Shown: positions 15,440 through 24,394 of the stretch, piece by piece
How the letters are laid out: every line of letters begins with the position of its first letter
Position numbering within the stretch: position 1 is the stretch's first letter
Assembly: GCF_040412085.2 (NCBI RefSeq)
Contig: NZ_CP115920.1
Span: 124,001 to 188,000, forward strand
Length of the DNA: 64,000 nt
Direction of reading: 5' to 3'
DNA from: Vibrio sp. CB1-14
GTDB lineage: Bacteria; Pseudomonadota; Gammaproteobacteria; Enterobacterales; Vibrionaceae
Notes under the pieces: model-generated
Told to the model about the DNA's origin: nothing
Database searches by the model: none
The model's input: only the letters and a program-made list of their open reading frames with translations
Program-made: the position numbers and the translations under genes

Positions 15440-15625
15440 TTAATTTTCTTGCTCCTCAGAAGCATCTTGCCAGCGTCTCATCTCAAACCACAATCCCACG
15501 ATTGCAGCACTCAAACCAATTAAAGGTGTCCAACCAGCTTGTGGTGAAGGCTGAAGTACCAAGGCACAAAACGCAATCACGCACAGTACCGAGTATATTG
15601 TTAATCTATCTAGTGCGGTCAACAT
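15440..15625 (-). CDS. Small two-helix membrane protein, unknown function
   Basis: 61 residues. Two hydrophobic segments, roughly residues 8-26 (IYSVLCVIAFCALVL) and 32-47 (WTPLIGLSAAIVGLWF), followed by a charged tail (EMRRWQDASEEQEN) that should lie in the cytoplasm. A good ribosome site (AAGGAAG five bases before ATG) and a matching downstream terminator support a real gene. I do not recognise a family with a known role. The adjacent divergent gene is tusA, but nothing links the two functionally. Confidence 0.65.
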   Translation of the reverse strand: MLTALDRLTIYSVLCVIAFCALVLQPSPQAGWTPLIGLSAAIVGLWFEMRRWQDASEEQEN

Positions 15626-15758
15626 AGCTACTTCCTTGCGTCTTTGTTACCAACTTGTTAATAAAGTTAAAGCAAAAAGATCCATTTGCCAAGGGGTTAT
15701 TGCATATTTTTTCTTCATAAGTAGAATTTGGGCAGTTTTCTAGAGAAAAGAGTTCCCT

Positions 15759-16007
15759 ATGACAATCAATACAGACCTTGCCACGCAAACGCTCGAGGCC
15801 GAAGGATTGCGCTGCCCAGAGCCAGTGATGATGGTCAGGAAGACAATTCGTAAAATGGAAGATGGTGATGTGTTATTGGTGAAAGCCGACGATCCTTCCA
15901 CCACTCGCGATATTCCTAGTTTCTGTCGCTTTATGGATCACCAATTACTTGGTGCGCAAACAGAAACGGTGCCCTACCTTTACCTAATCAAAAAAGGCAT
16001 GGCATAA
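15759..16007 (+). CDS. tusA: TusA, sulfurtransferase for tRNA 2-thiouridine synthesis
   Basis: 82 residues (E. coli TusA 81). It accepts persulfide sulfur from IscS on the cysteine of the RCPEPV motif (Cys19) and passes it through TusBCD/TusE to MnmA for thiolation of U34 in tRNA. The motif, followed by [10 protein letters not shown], is the family signature, and [17 protein letters not shown] is also typical. Single-gene unit. Its terminator has been interrupted by the IS element that begins 26 bases after the stop codon. Confidence 0.93.
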   Translation: MTINTDLATQTLEAEGLRCPEPVMMVRKTIRKMEDGDVLLVKADDPSTTRDIPSFCRFMDHQLLGAQTETVPYLYLIKKGMA

Positions 16008-16022
16008 CGCATTAAAAAAGGC

Positions 16023-16033
16023 TGCCATTGGCA
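16023..16033. repeat. Target-site duplication, left copy
   Basis: TGCCATTGGCA, repeated exactly at 17460-17470 on the other side of the IS. 11 bp, within the 11-13 bp known for IS4. Confidence 0.9.
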
Positions 16034-16090
16034 TAATGCCGATCAGTTAACAACTAAATGATCGGTTGAACGATCCATTCAAAGTGTCAA

Positions 16091-16124
16091 AATCCGAGTG
16101 TATTCAATGCACTCGGATTTTTTT
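16091..16124 (+). terminator. Hairpin with T-run at the left end of the IS
   Basis: AATCCGAGTG/CACTCGGATT stem followed by a run of T reaching the transposase ATG at 16126. It can end transcripts entering from tusA and shield the transposase start from read-through mRNA, a common IS safeguard. It may now serve as the replacement terminator for tusA. Confidence 0.7.
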
Positions 16125-16125
16125 T

Positions 16126-17438
16126 ATGTTTTTAAGACAGGCTCTTAACCAAGTTCATCAATTCTCTGCAGAGCAACTTTCGGGTTTATCTGATCTGCTT
16201 TCTCCAGAACTCATTTCCCAGTGTTTGGAAGATACAGGAATTACGACTATTCGCAGACGAAGGTTACCAATGGAAATGATGGTTTGGAGTGTTGTTGGGA
16301 TGTCTCTGTATCGCCATTTGTCCATGGAGAAGGTCGTCTCGAAGCTGGATATTCTTCTCCCAGGTAAGAAGCCATTTGTTGCTCCGAGTGCAGTAATTCA
16401 GGCAAGACAAAGGCTGGGCTCCGATGTCATGAAATCCGTCTTTACTCAAACGCAGAAACTATGGAATGACAAAACGCCCCACCCAGACTGGCATGGTTTA
16501 ACACTTCATGCGGTCGACGGTGTAGTCTGGCGAACCCCTGATACTAAAGACAATGATGAGCGCTTCAGTCGAACTCGGAATCAAAAGTGCTCGTCCGAAT
16601 ACCCTCAGGTCCGAATGGTCTGCCATATGGAGCTGACAAGTCACCTTCTAAATAGTGCATCGTTCGACTCTACATCAAAGAGCGAAGTGGACTTAACTAC
16701 GGAGCTCATTGAGCGCTCTCCCGACCATAGCCTAACTATCTTCGATAGAGGTTTTTACGCTCTAGGACTATTGCACCGTTGGCAGACAACAGGGGTAGAG
16801 AGGCATTGGCTTATTCCAATGCGTAAAGGAGCTCAATACACAATGCTTCGCAAGTTAGGGCGTGGGCAAGAGTTGGTCGAATTAAAGCTATCCCCTCAAG
16901 CTAGGAAAAAGTGGCACGATGCACCAGAAACACTGGAAGCTCGATTGATAACTAAGACTATTAAGGGTAAGGAGGTACGGTTGTTAACCTCGATGACTGA
17001 CCCCTTGCGCTACCCAGGAAAAGACATCTCAGAGCTTTATGGACATCGATGGGAGATAGAGTTGGGTTATCGAGAGATGAAACAATATATGCTTCAAAAC
17101 AACCTGACTCTAAGAAGCAAAAGCCCGAACTAATAGAACAAGAACTGTGGGGGATGCTGTTGGCCTATAACTTACTTCGGTTCTTAATGTGCCAAATGGC
17201 CTACGACCAAAACAAGGTAATGCCTTACCAGATAGGCTTTAAACAAGCTTCGTTGTTCTTAATAGGACAGTTACAACTCCTTCCTGCCGTCGCACCTGGA
17301 AGAATCCCGGAGGTGATGAACTATATCCTAGATATGGCTGAGAGTTTTACGTTGCCAGAAAGGCGAGATAGGAGCTATCCAAGAGCGGTAAAAAGAAGGC
17401 CCAGTCGCTATGCGACTAGGCCTTCTAAAAGGTGTTAG
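16126..17438 (+). pseudogene. IS4-type DDE transposase, frameshifted
   Basis: The first frame runs from ATG 16126 to a stop at 17131-17133 and contains the DDE-domain landmarks: [11 protein letters not shown] (first Asp), TIFDRGFY (second Asp) and [15 protein letters not shown], the Y-(2)-R-(3)-E-(6)-K signature of IS4-family enzymes. The C-terminal part ([11 protein letters not shown] onward) continues in another frame to 17438. One extra A in the A4 run at 17119-17122 would restore [15 protein letters not shown], as in IS4, and give 437 residues (IS4 442). So the gene was broken by a one-base deletion in a homopolymer. The catalytic core is intact but the last fifth is lost. Confidence 0.88.
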
Positions 17439-17459
17439 CTTCTTAACTTACAAGCATTA

Positions 17460-17470
17460 TGCCATTGGCA
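17460..17470. repeat. Target-site duplication, right copy
   Basis: TGCCATTGGCA, identical to 16023-16033; marks the right boundary of the IS. Confidence 0.9.
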
Positions 17471-17479
17471 GCCTTTCTA

Positions 17480-17542
17480 CTATTTGTTCCGTTGAAACTA
17501 TTCGTTCCGTTGAAGCTATTCGTCTTGTTCGAGCTATTCGTC
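17480..17542 (-). repeat. 18-bp tandem repeat, 3.5 copies, with an in-frame stop in each
   Basis: Units begin at 17480, 17498, 17516 and 17534 (partial) and follow CTATTCGTTCCGTTGAAG with a few changes; the first two differ at two positions. On the minus strand each unit carries TAG in the frame of the upstream gene, so the gene ends at the first copy it meets (17536-17534). Confidence 0.85.
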
Positions 17543-17794
17543 ATACTCCAGCGTTCTGACTTCAGATTGAAGTTTCTTGATCTGCTTTTGCATCGAACGA
17601 ATCTCATTGTGCATTGGGATAAGATGCTGAACCCGAATCCACGACTCGACAGCCAACCCGGCCATAATAATGGCGCCTACTACCATAGGTATCCACATAT
17701 CCGTGAGTACCATACCCAGCAGCGTTAATACCAAACCGAACGTAAACAAACGGCTTTGGCTTTCTGCGGTCATTCCTGTGTAACGTGTAAGCAT
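17534..17794 (-). CDS. Small membrane protein with coiled-coil tail, unknown function
   Basis: 86 residues. Two hydrophobic helices, about residues 16-31 (LFTFGLVLTLLGMVL) and 34-50 (WIPMVVGAIIMAGLAV), then an amphipathic tail (IRSMQKQIKKLQSEVRTLEYDE) with heptad spacing that could form a coiled coil. I do not recognise a characterised family. The stop codon lies in the 18-bp tandem repeat, which suggests the 3' end has changed by repeat expansion. It is preceded by an AGGG-type ribosome site (GAGAGGGC) in the 140-base gap to mneA. Confidence 0.6.
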   Translation of the reverse strand: MLTRYTGMTAESQSRLFTFGLVLTLLGMVLTDMWIPMVVGAIIMAGLAVESWIRVQHLIPMHNEIRSMQKQIKKLQSEVRTLEYDE

Positions 17795-17934
17795 AATCTT
17801 GCCCTCTCGCTAGGATCCACATGATTAAAGTACCATGACAATTATGACACTAATATGTCATTCATCACGAATTTAGTCAGATTCAAGCGAGAGTTTGATC
17901 GCGATTAAGATTCGATACTCAGTTGATATTGTTA

Positions 17935-18489
17935 TTAAAAAATGGCGGCTGCAATAGCGAGTCCCATAAACAAAATAGCAGTAATACGACGAATCCAATC
18001 AAGCGGTAATTTATCCGCAGACAATTTACCAATCAGCACCACGGGTACATTGGCAAGTAGCATACCGACCGTAGTACCTATCACCACCAAAGCTAGGGCA
18101 TCCGCATATTGTGCACCAAGGATAGAAGTGGCAATCTGGGTTTTGTCACCGATTTCCGCGATAAAAAAGGCAATGAAACTAGCAACAAACGGGCCACGGC
18201 TTGAAATGCTTTCATTGTCATCCAGTTTGTCGGGTACCAAGATCCATGCCGCCATGGCAAGGAAGCTGATCACCAGCACCCATTTAAGGACATCGGGCGA
18301 CAAGTAATCGGCCACCACGACACCTAGCCAAGCAGCTAACGCATGATTGGCAATGGTCGCTAGAAAGATAGCGGCAATGATAGGAATGGGTTTACGGTAA
18401 CGGCTGGCCAGCAATAACGACAAAAGCTGGGTCTTATCGCCTATTTCGGCGAGTGCCACGGTAGTAATTGAAATAGCTAAAACGCTCAC
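17935..18489 (-). CDS. mneA: MneA-type manganese exporter (UPF0016/GDT1 family)
   Basis: 184 residues forming two related three-helix halves. Each half carries the family signature: AEIGDKTQ at about residues 14-21 and again at about 112-119, whose acidic residues bind the cation. UPF0016/TMEM165 proteins are cation transporters, and the Vibrio cholerae member MneA exports Mn2+. The start is a GTG (18489); an upstream ATG-TCG-TGA overlaps it. The 5' leader holds a yybP-ykoY Mn2+ riboswitch in the same orientation, which strongly supports a manganese role. Divergent from glyQ, as I recall for V. cholerae. Confidence 0.9.
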   Translation of the reverse strand: MSVLAISITTVALAEIGDKTQLLSLLLASRYRKPIPIIAAIFLATIANHALAAWLGVVVADYLSPDVLKWVLVISFLAMAAWILVPDKLDDNESISSRGPFVASFIAFFIAEIGDKTQIATSILGAQYADALALVVIGTTVGMLLANVPVVLIGKLSADKLPLDWIRRITAILFMGLAIAAAIF

Positions 18490-18490
18490 G

Positions 18491-18567
18491 ACATGCTCTA
18501 AGGGGCAGGGTTTATAGTTTTTAACCTATAGACAAACCTCGCGCCCCACCCCGGTTCACGATGTTTA
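18491..18567 (-). promoter_or_regulatory. Expression platform of the mneA riboswitch
   Basis: After the aptamer, the leader can form a long imperfect hairpin (GGGGC at about 18545-18541, with GCCCC at about 18505-18501, and an inner TATAG/CTATA stem). It is followed by TTAGAGC rather than a T-run and lies directly before the GTG start. This fits control of translation rather than termination, by inference. Confidence 0.45.
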
Positions 18568-18687
18568 TCTATGGTCTTGCTAAACTTGCGGGCACAAGTC
18601 TCGAGCGCCATGGTGATTTTGCACCAATTATGTTGACGAACGAATCCAAGCGCTTGCAAGCGTATGGATAAGCTACTCCCCAGAGAT
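18568..18687 (-). ncRNA. yybP-ykoY manganese riboswitch aptamer
   Basis: About 120 nt in the mneA leader. Conserved pieces in order on the minus strand: ATCTCTGGGGAGTAGCTT at the 5' side, CGTCAACATAATTGG in the middle, and TTTAGCAAGACCATAGAT at the 3' side. P1 pairs ATCTcTGG with CCAtAGAT. These are the two conserved loops that dock to hold Mn2+ in this class, best known upstream of mntP and alx in E. coli. High Mn2+ would be expected to turn mneA on. Confidence 0.9.
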
Positions 18688-18903
18688 GGCGGCATTGTAA
18701 TCACTCAACGAATCAATTTCAACAATCGTGGGGTTTGAACCCTTCTACATGGCGAACAACGCCGAAAAACCCCACTTTTTGGCTTTACGGGGATTAATTC
18801 AGCGCTTTTACCCCTACTCCCCTTAACGATTAATCGGTATACTTATTTGTTATTTTCTGATTATCAGATAGACCTTTTCACTTAGAGAATTGCGCGAATT
18901 ACT

Positions 18904-19824
18904 ATGCAAAAATACGATATCAAAACCTTCCAGGGAATGATCCTCGCGCTGCAGGATTACTGGGCACAGAACGGTTGTACTATTGTTCAACCACTAGATA
19001 TGGAAGTAGGTGCTGGCACCTCTCACCCAATGACATGTCTACGTGCACTTGTCCCAGAGCCAATGTCTACGGCATACGTTCAACCTTCACGTCGTCCGAC
19101 CGATGGTCGTTACGGTGAGAACCCGAACCGTCTGCAGCACTATTATCAGTTCCAAGTAGCGCTTAAGCCTTCTCCAGACAACATTCAGGAGTTGTACCTT
19201 GGTTCACTTGAAGTTCTTGGTATCGACCCGCTAGTACACGACATTCGTTTCGTAGAAGACAACTGGGAAAACCCAACGCTAGGCGCATGGGGTCTTGGTT
19301 GGGAAGTATGGCTAAACGGCATGGAAGTGACTCAGTTTACTTACTTCCAGCAAGTTGGTGGTCTTGAATGTAAGCCAGTAACTGGCGAGATCACTTACGG
19401 TATCGAGCGTCTAGCTATGTACATCCAAGAAGTAGATTCTGTGTACGATCTAGTTTGGAACGTTGCACCAGACGGCTCGAACGTTACTTACGGTGATATC
19501 TTCCACCAAAATGAGGTTGAGCAATCAACGTACAACTTTGAGCACGCAGACGTAGACTTCCTATTCACCTTCTTTGATCAGTGTGAGAAAGAGTGTAAAG
19601 AGCTACTTGAGCTTGAGAAGCCACTTCCGCTTCCTGCATACGAACGCATTCTTAAAGCGGGTCACGCATTCAACATCCTTGATGCGCGTAAAGCTATCTC
19701 TGTAACAGAACGCCAACGTTACATCCTCCGCATCCGCAACCTGACTAAATCTGTTGCAGAAGCGTACTACGCATCACGTGAAGCACTAGGCTTCCCAATG
19801 CTTAAGAAGGACGAGGAGAAGTAA
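18904..19824 (+). CDS. glyQ: Glycyl-tRNA synthetase alpha subunit
   Basis: Catalytic class II subunit of the alpha2beta2 bacterial GlyRS. 306 residues (E. coli 303). The start [20 protein letters not shown], the class II motif 2 region ([19 protein letters not shown], about residues 59-77) and [21 protein letters not shown] (about 137-157) are characteristic. The gene ends two bases before glyS, so the subunits are translationally coupled. Divergent from mneA; the 200-base gap between them must contain the promoter. Confidence 0.97.
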   Translation: MQKYDIKTFQGMILALQDYWAQNGCTIVQPLDMEVGAGTSHPMTCLRALVPEPMSTAYVQPSRRPTDGRYGENPNRLQHYYQFQVALKPSPDNIQELYLGSLEVLGIDPLVHDIRFVEDNWENPTLGAWGLGWEVWLNGMEVTQFTYFQQVGGLECKPVTGEITYGIERLAMYIQEVDSVYDLVWNVAPDGSNVTYGDIFHQNEVEQSTYNFEHADVDFLFTFFDQCEKECKELLELEKPLPLPAYERILKAGHAFNILDARKAISVTERQRYILRIRNLTKSVAEAYYASREALGFPMLKKDEEK

Positions 19825-19826
19825 TC

Positions 19827-21908
19827 ATGGCAAAAGAATTTCTAATTGAGCTCGGTACTGAAGAGCTACCACCAACGCAGCTTCGTACTCTAGCAGAAGC
19901 TTTCGCAGCAAACTTTGAAGCTGAGCTTAAAAGCGCTGATCTCGCACACGAAGGCGTAAAATGGTACGCAGCACCTCGTCGTCTCGCACTTAGAGTTGCC
20001 GGTCTTGCTGAAGGGCAGGCTGACAAAGTGGTTGAGAAGCGTGGCCCTGCTGTTTCTGTCGCATTCGATGCTGACGGCAATGCAACTAAAGCGGCTCAAG
20101 GCTGGGCTCGCGGTAACGGCATCACTGTTGAGCAAGCAGATCGTCTAGTCACAGACAAAGGCGAATGGCTGCTTTTCAAACAAGAAGTCAAAGGCCAAGC
20201 AACGACTGAAATCGTGGTTGAGCTTGCAGCAAAAGCGCTCGCTAACCTGCCAATCGCTAAGCCAATGCGTTGGGGTAACAAGACAACTCAATTTATCCGT
20301 CCTGTTAAGACGCTGACTATGCTAATGGGCTCTGACCTTATCGAAGGCGAGATCTTGGGTGTCGCCTCTGACCGCACCATCCGCGGTCACCGCTTTATGG
20401 GTGAGCAAGAGTTCACCATCGATTCTGCTGAGCAATACCCTGCGATCCTAGAAGAGCGCGGTAAAGTCATGGCAGATTACGAAGCGCGTAAAGCTATTAT
20501 TCTAGCTGATGCTGAAAAAGCGGGTGCGGCTGTTGGTGGTATTACTGAGCTAGAAGATGACCTAGTTGAAGAAGTCACTTCTCTAGTTGAATGGCCAGTC
20601 GTACTCACAGCGAAGTTTGAAGAAGAGTTCCTAAAGGTTCCTTCTGAAGCGTTGGTTTACACCATGAAAGGTGACCAGAAATACTTCCCCGTCTACGATG
20701 AGAACAAGAAACTCCTGCCAAACTTTATCTTCGTTTCTAACATCGAGTCGAAAGAGCCTCGTTACGTAATCGAAGGTAATGAGAAGGTAGTACGTCCACG
20801 TCTAGCGGATGCAGAATTCTTCTTCAACACTGACCGTAAGCGTCCTCTTATCGACCGTCTACCTGAACTAGACCAAGCTATCTTCCAGAAGCAGCTTGGT
20901 ACTATCAAAGACAAGACCGACCGCATCACTGAACTTGCTGGCTACATCGCTGAGCAAATCGATGCTGACGTTGAAAAGTCTAAGCGTGCTGGTCTTCTAG
21001 CGAAGTGTGACCTAATGACCTCTATGGTATTCGAGTTTACCGATACCCAGGGTGTGATGGGCATGCACTATGCGACTCACGACGGTGAAGATGAGCAAGT
21101 AGCACTGGCGCTATACGAGCAATACATGCCTCGCTTCGCGGGTGACGAGCTACCAAGCACTGGTATCTCTTCAGCGGTCGCAATGGCAGACAAGCTAGAT
21201 ACGATTGTGGGTATCTTTGGTATTGGCCAAGCACCCAAGGGCTCTGATCCATTCGCACTTCGTCGTGCATCGCTAGGTGTGCTACGTATCATCGTAGAGA
21301 ACGGCTACAACCTAGACCTAACTGACCTGATCGCAAAAGCACAATCGCTATTTGCCCTAGAAGATGGTACTAGCAAGCTAACAAACGCGAACGTTGCAAA
21401 CGACGTCATCGACTTCATGCTTGGTCGTTTCAATGCATGGTACAAGGACGAAGGCTTCAGCGTGGATATCATCCAAGCGGTACTGGCTAATCGTCCAACC
21501 AAACCAGCAGACTTCGACCAACGCGTTAAAGCGGTATCTCACTTCCGTGAGCTAGAAGCAGCAGAAGCACTAGCGGCAGCGAACAAGCGTGTAGGTAACA
21601 TCCTAGCGAAATTCGACGGCGAACTTGCAGCAGAGATCGACCTTGCACTTCTACAAGAAGATGCGGAGAAGACGCTTGCAGAGAACGTTGAAGTGATGAC
21701 TGAAGCCCTCGAGCCAGCATTCGCGACCGGTAACTATCAGGAAGCGCTAAGCAAACTTGCTGATCTACGTGAGCCAGTGGATGCGTTCTTCGATAACGTG
21801 ATGGTAATGGCCGATGACGAAGCGCTTAAGAAGAACCGTCTAACGCTACTAAACAACCTGCGTAACCTGTTCCTGCAAATCGCCGACATTTCACTTCTTC
21901 AGAAATAG
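19827..21908 (+). CDS. glyS: Glycyl-tRNA synthetase beta subunit
   Basis: 693 residues (E. coli 689). Begins with the conserved [12 protein letters not shown], which recognises tRNA together with the rest of this subunit. Other landmarks are [13 protein letters not shown], the HD-like region ([16 protein letters not shown], about 410-425) and a C-terminal anticodon-binding helical domain ending [16 protein letters not shown]. It forms the tetramer with GlyQ. A Rho-independent terminator follows, so glyQS is a complete operon. Confidence 0.97.
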   Translation: MAKEFLIELGTEELPPTQLRTLAEAFAANFEAELKSADLAHEGVKWYAAPRRLALRVAGLAEGQADKVVEKRGPAVSVAFDADGNATKAAQGWARGNGITVEQADRLVTDKGEWLLFKQEVKGQATTEIVVELAAKALANLPIAKPMRWGNKTTQFIRPVKTLTMLMGSDLIEGEILGVASDRTIRGHRFMGEQEFTIDSAEQYPAILEERGKVMADYEARKAIILADAEKAGAAVGGITELEDDLVEEVTSLVEWPVVLTAKFEEEFLKVPSEALVYTMKGDQKYFPVYDENKKLLPNFIFVSNIESKEPRYVIEGNEKVVRPRLADAEFFFNTDRKRPLIDRLPELDQAIFQKQLGTIKDKTDRITELAGYIAEQIDADVEKSKRAGLLAKCDLMTSMVFEFTDTQGVMGMHYATHDGEDEQVALALYEQYMPRFAGDELPSTGISSAVAMADKLDTIVGIFGIGQAPKGSDPFALRRASLGVLRIIVENGYNLDLTDLIAKAQSLFALEDGTSKLTNANVANDVIDFMLGRFNAWYKDEGFSVDIIQAVLANRPTKPADFDQRVKAVSHFRELEAAEALAAANKRVGNILAKFDGELAAEIDLALLQEDAEKTLAENVEVMTEALEPAFATGNYQEALSKLADLREPVDAFFDNVMVMADDEALKKNRLTLLNNLRNLFLQIADISLLQK

Positions 21909-21936
21909 TCATCGATTCTGGTAACAAGAGTTAATT

Positions 21937-21965
21937 AAAAGGGAAGCTAAGGCTTCCCTTTTTTG
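21937..21965 (+). terminator. glyQS terminator
   Basis: AAAAGGGAAGC/GCTTCCCTTTT stem with TAAG loop and T-run, about 30 bases after glyS. Confidence 0.85.
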
Positions 21966-22114
21966 TACCCTTCAAGCAGCATCAAGTTATTGTTAATTCT
22001 GTGAACTAGCAAGAAAATTGTAGGGAGCTTGCCTGCAAACTAGCGGTTATAGCACTCAGAATGTAGAGGTCGATATTTGATATAAACGTGGGATAACTTC
22101 AAGGAAGAGAACCC

Positions 22115-24199
22115 ATGAAAAAGACCCTAATCTCTCTATCTGTGGCGATGCTCGGTGCCTGTAGCCAACTGCCCGACAATGCGTTACTACTTAGCCTAGA
22201 GGACCAACAAGTCGCTTTTGCTGCCAATGAACAAGGTTTACTGATTGCAGAAAAGAAACTCGACAAAGGCAGCTACACCTTTTCTATTGGTGATAATGCT
22301 CAAACCTGTGGCAGCAACTTCTCACTGGCTGAAGATGCGCGCATTAAGTTTAACCGTCCATTAAAGCTCGATGACTGTGCCGGGGAATCGGCGATTCCAA
22401 TGCGAGTATTCAAGGCAAACACTTACCAGTTCACACTCAATCCGGCCAACAATGAGCTCACCGTGAAGGTGAAACCAAAACAGAGTAACGACTTTACCTC
22501 CACCTGCCCTGTCGCCACTGACAGCCCAAAAGTCATCGATGTCAGCGCCACCTTTGCCGATGGCACGGTACTTAGAGACGCGTTGAGCGGGCAACAAGCT
22601 ACGGTCAGCAGCGGCAAGATTGCACTACAGCCCGGAGCAAACAGCCAAGGCCTATTGCTGCTAGAGCCGGCAGAGCAAGCTCCGAAGGCTGAGTTCGACT
22701 GGGACAACGCGACGGTTTACTTCGTAATGACCGACCGCTTCTACAACGGCAACCTAGATAACGATAACAGCTATGGCCGAAGCAAAGACGGCAAACACGA
22801 AATCGGCACCTTTCACGGTGGCGATCTTGCTGGTCTGACTAAAAAGCTCGACTACATTGAATCGCTTGGAGTGAATGCCATCTGGATCACCTCGCCACTG
22901 GAGCAAATCCACGGCTGGGTTGGTGGTGGTGATAAGGGCGACTTCAAGCACTATGGTTATCACGGTTATTACCACCAGGATTGGACCAAGCTCGATGCCA
23001 ATATGGGCACCGAGGAAGAATTGCGTCAGTTTGTCGATACTGCCCACGAGAAAGGTATCCGCATCGTATGGGACGTGGTAATGAACCATACCGGTTACGC
23101 TACCCTAGCGGACATGCAAGAATTTGGCTTCGGAAAGCTCTACCTCTCCGATGAAGAGGCAAAAAAAGAGCTCGGTGAAAACTGGACCGATTGGCAACCT
23201 AAATCAGGTCAAAGCTGGCACAGCTTTAATGATTATATCAAATACAGTGATGATGAAGCGTGGGAGAAATGGTGGGGTAAGGATTGGATCCGCACCGATA
23301 TTGGCGACTACGACGCGCCTGGATACAACGACAGAACCATGTCACTTAACTTCTTACCGGATCTAAAAACTGAATCGACACAGAAAACAGGTCTACCGAA
23401 CTTCTATCGCAGTAAAGAGACCAATGCCAAAGATGTTCAAGCCACGCCAAGTGACCACCTGATCACCTGGCTCACGGATTGGGTTCGCGAGTATGGCATC
23501 GACGGCTTCCGTGTCGATACCGCTAAACACGTGGAAATGGAAAGTTGGGCTAAGCTCAAACAAGCCAGTAACGAGGCGCTGGCAGAGTGGAAGCAAAACA
23601 ATCCAGACAAAGCACTGGATGATAAACCATTCTGGATGACGGGTGAGGTATGGGCGCACAGCGTGGTGAAGAGCCCATATTTCGATAACGGTTTTGATTC
23701 CATTATCAACTTCGAGTTCCAAGGTGACGTCGCCCCTAAGGCACTGAAGTGTTTCGCTAACCTAGACAGTGACTTTCAACGCTATGCTGAGCGCATTAAC
23801 AGCGATAGCGAGTTTAATGTGCTGAGCTACCTCTCTTCGCATGACACCTCACTGTTCTGGGCTTCTCGAAGCCGAAGCATTGATGATCAGATGCGCGCCG
23901 CGAACGCTCTTATGTTGAGCCCTGGTGCGGTGCAGATCTACTATGGTGATGAGATAGCGCGAGACTTAGGTGTCAGCGGCTCAGACTCACACCAAGGTAC
24001 CCGCTCTGATATGCCGTGGGATAGGATAACAGGTCAGCGCGAAGCGTTGCTCAAGCACTGGCAAGCGTTGGGGGATTTCCGCTTACGTCATCCAGCTGTC
24101 GCTAAAGGGCAACACATTACCCACCAGCGTGAAGGCTACTATGCGTTTGAACGCCGTTACCAAGATGACAAGATACTCATCGTCTACACTGGCGAGTAA
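22115..24199 (+). CDS. malS: MalS-type periplasmic alpha-amylase, lipoprotein
   Basis: Glycoside hydrolase 13 that trims long maltodextrins. 694 residues (E. coli MalS 676), with close agreement across the catalytic domain. Signal peptide with lipobox LGAC|S (Cys16), so unlike soluble E. coli MalS this one is probably lipid-anchored. Two beta-rich N-terminal segments precede the TIM barrel, which starts near TVYFVMTDRFYNG. Catalytic residues: nucleophile Asp in DGFRVDTAKH (about 467), acid/base Glu in WMTGEVW (about 511) and transition-state Asp in LSSHDTSLF (about 576). AAGGAAGAGA lies before the ATG. Alone between glyS and avtA. Confidence 0.93.
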   Translation: MKKTLISLSVAMLGACSQLPDNALLLSLEDQQVAFAANEQGLLIAEKKLDKGSYTFSIGDNAQTCGSNFSLAEDARIKFNRPLKLDDCAGESAIPMRVFKANTYQFTLNPANNELTVKVKPKQSNDFTSTCPVATDSPKVIDVSATFADGTVLRDALSGQQATVSSGKIALQPGANSQGLLLLEPAEQAPKAEFDWDNATVYFVMTDRFYNGNLDNDNSYGRSKDGKHEIGTFHGGDLAGLTKKLDYIESLGVNAIWITSPLEQIHGWVGGGDKGDFKHYGYHGYYHQDWTKLDANMGTEEELRQFVDTAHEKGIRIVWDVVMNHTGYATLADMQEFGFGKLYLSDEEAKKELGENWTDWQPKSGQSWHSFNDYIKYSDDEAWEKWWGKDWIRTDIGDYDAPGYNDRTMSLNFLPDLKTESTQKTGLPNFYRSKETNAKDVQATPSDHLITWLTDWVREYGIDGFRVDTAKHVEMESWAKLKQASNEALAEWKQNNPDKALDDKPFWMTGEVWAHSVVKSPYFDNGFDSIINFEFQGDVAPKALKCFANLDSDFQRYAERINSDSEFNVLSYLSSHDTSLFWASRSRSIDDQMRAANALMLSPGAVQIYYGDEIARDLGVSGSDSHQGTRSDMPWDRITGQREALLKHWQALGDFRLRHPAVAKGQHITHQREGYYAFERRYQDDKILIVYTGE

Positions 24200-24227
24200 T
24201 CAACAGATTAAAACCGAGTAAATCACA

Positions 24228-24258
24228 TCAAAGGGAGCGCTACGGCGGTCCTTTTTTA
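24228..24258 (+). terminator. Weak terminator after malS
   Basis: AAAGGGAGCGC/GCGGTCCTTT imperfect stem followed by six T, about 30 bases after malS. Confidence 0.5.
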
Positions 24259-24394
24259 TTGCTCATTTTCTTTGCACTCAAATAGTACTTTGCCTGCCGT
24301 AATCATTGCTGTATGTTCAAAGGTTCATCTTGCCACCAGCAGGATAAAACCCCTTATAAACACTACAAGTGAACACAATGAACTAGGTACAACA

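Larger units (their letters stand above)
16034..17459 (+). mobile_element. IS4-family insertion sequence (IS4 group)
   Basis: 1,426 bp, essentially the length of IS4 itself. Imperfect terminal inverted repeats: left TAATGCCGATCAGTTAA (16034-16050), right on the minus strand TAATGCTTGTAAGTTAA (17459-17443). The left end agrees with the IS4 terminus I know. An exact 11-bp direct repeat flanks it. Inside the left end a hairpin (16091-16119) with a T-run precedes the transposase start, and another hairpin (17394-17428) lies near the right end; both would limit readthrough from outside. It carries one transposase gene, which is frameshifted, so the copy is probably immobile unless helped in trans. 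Confidence 0.93.
16012..17480 (+). terminator. tusA terminator split by an IS element
   Basis: Bases 16013-16033 (AAAAAAGGCTGCCATTGGCA) and 17471-17477 (GCCTTTC) rejoin, once the IS and one copy of the target duplication are removed, to an AAAGGCTGCC/GGCAGCCTTT hairpin with an ATT loop region. That is a Rho-independent terminator for tusA. The two halves now sit 1.4 kb apart. Confidence 0.7.

Noticed and set aside
15606-15788. 60-residue minus-strand frame over the tusA start
   Set aside because: No ribosome site; it overlaps the start of tusA and the start of the 61-residue gene.
17049-17438. Second transposase frame as a separate gene
   Set aside because: Its N-terminus is out-of-frame noise; from KPELIEQ on it is simply the frameshifted end of the IS4 transposase.
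18498-18704. 68-residue frame before mneA
   Set aside because: It lies entirely within the riboswitch and leader, where the conserved feature is RNA structure.
22020-22114. MalT-box-like GGGA motifs before malS
   Set aside because: Too short and too far from the GGGGATGAGG-type consensus to support.
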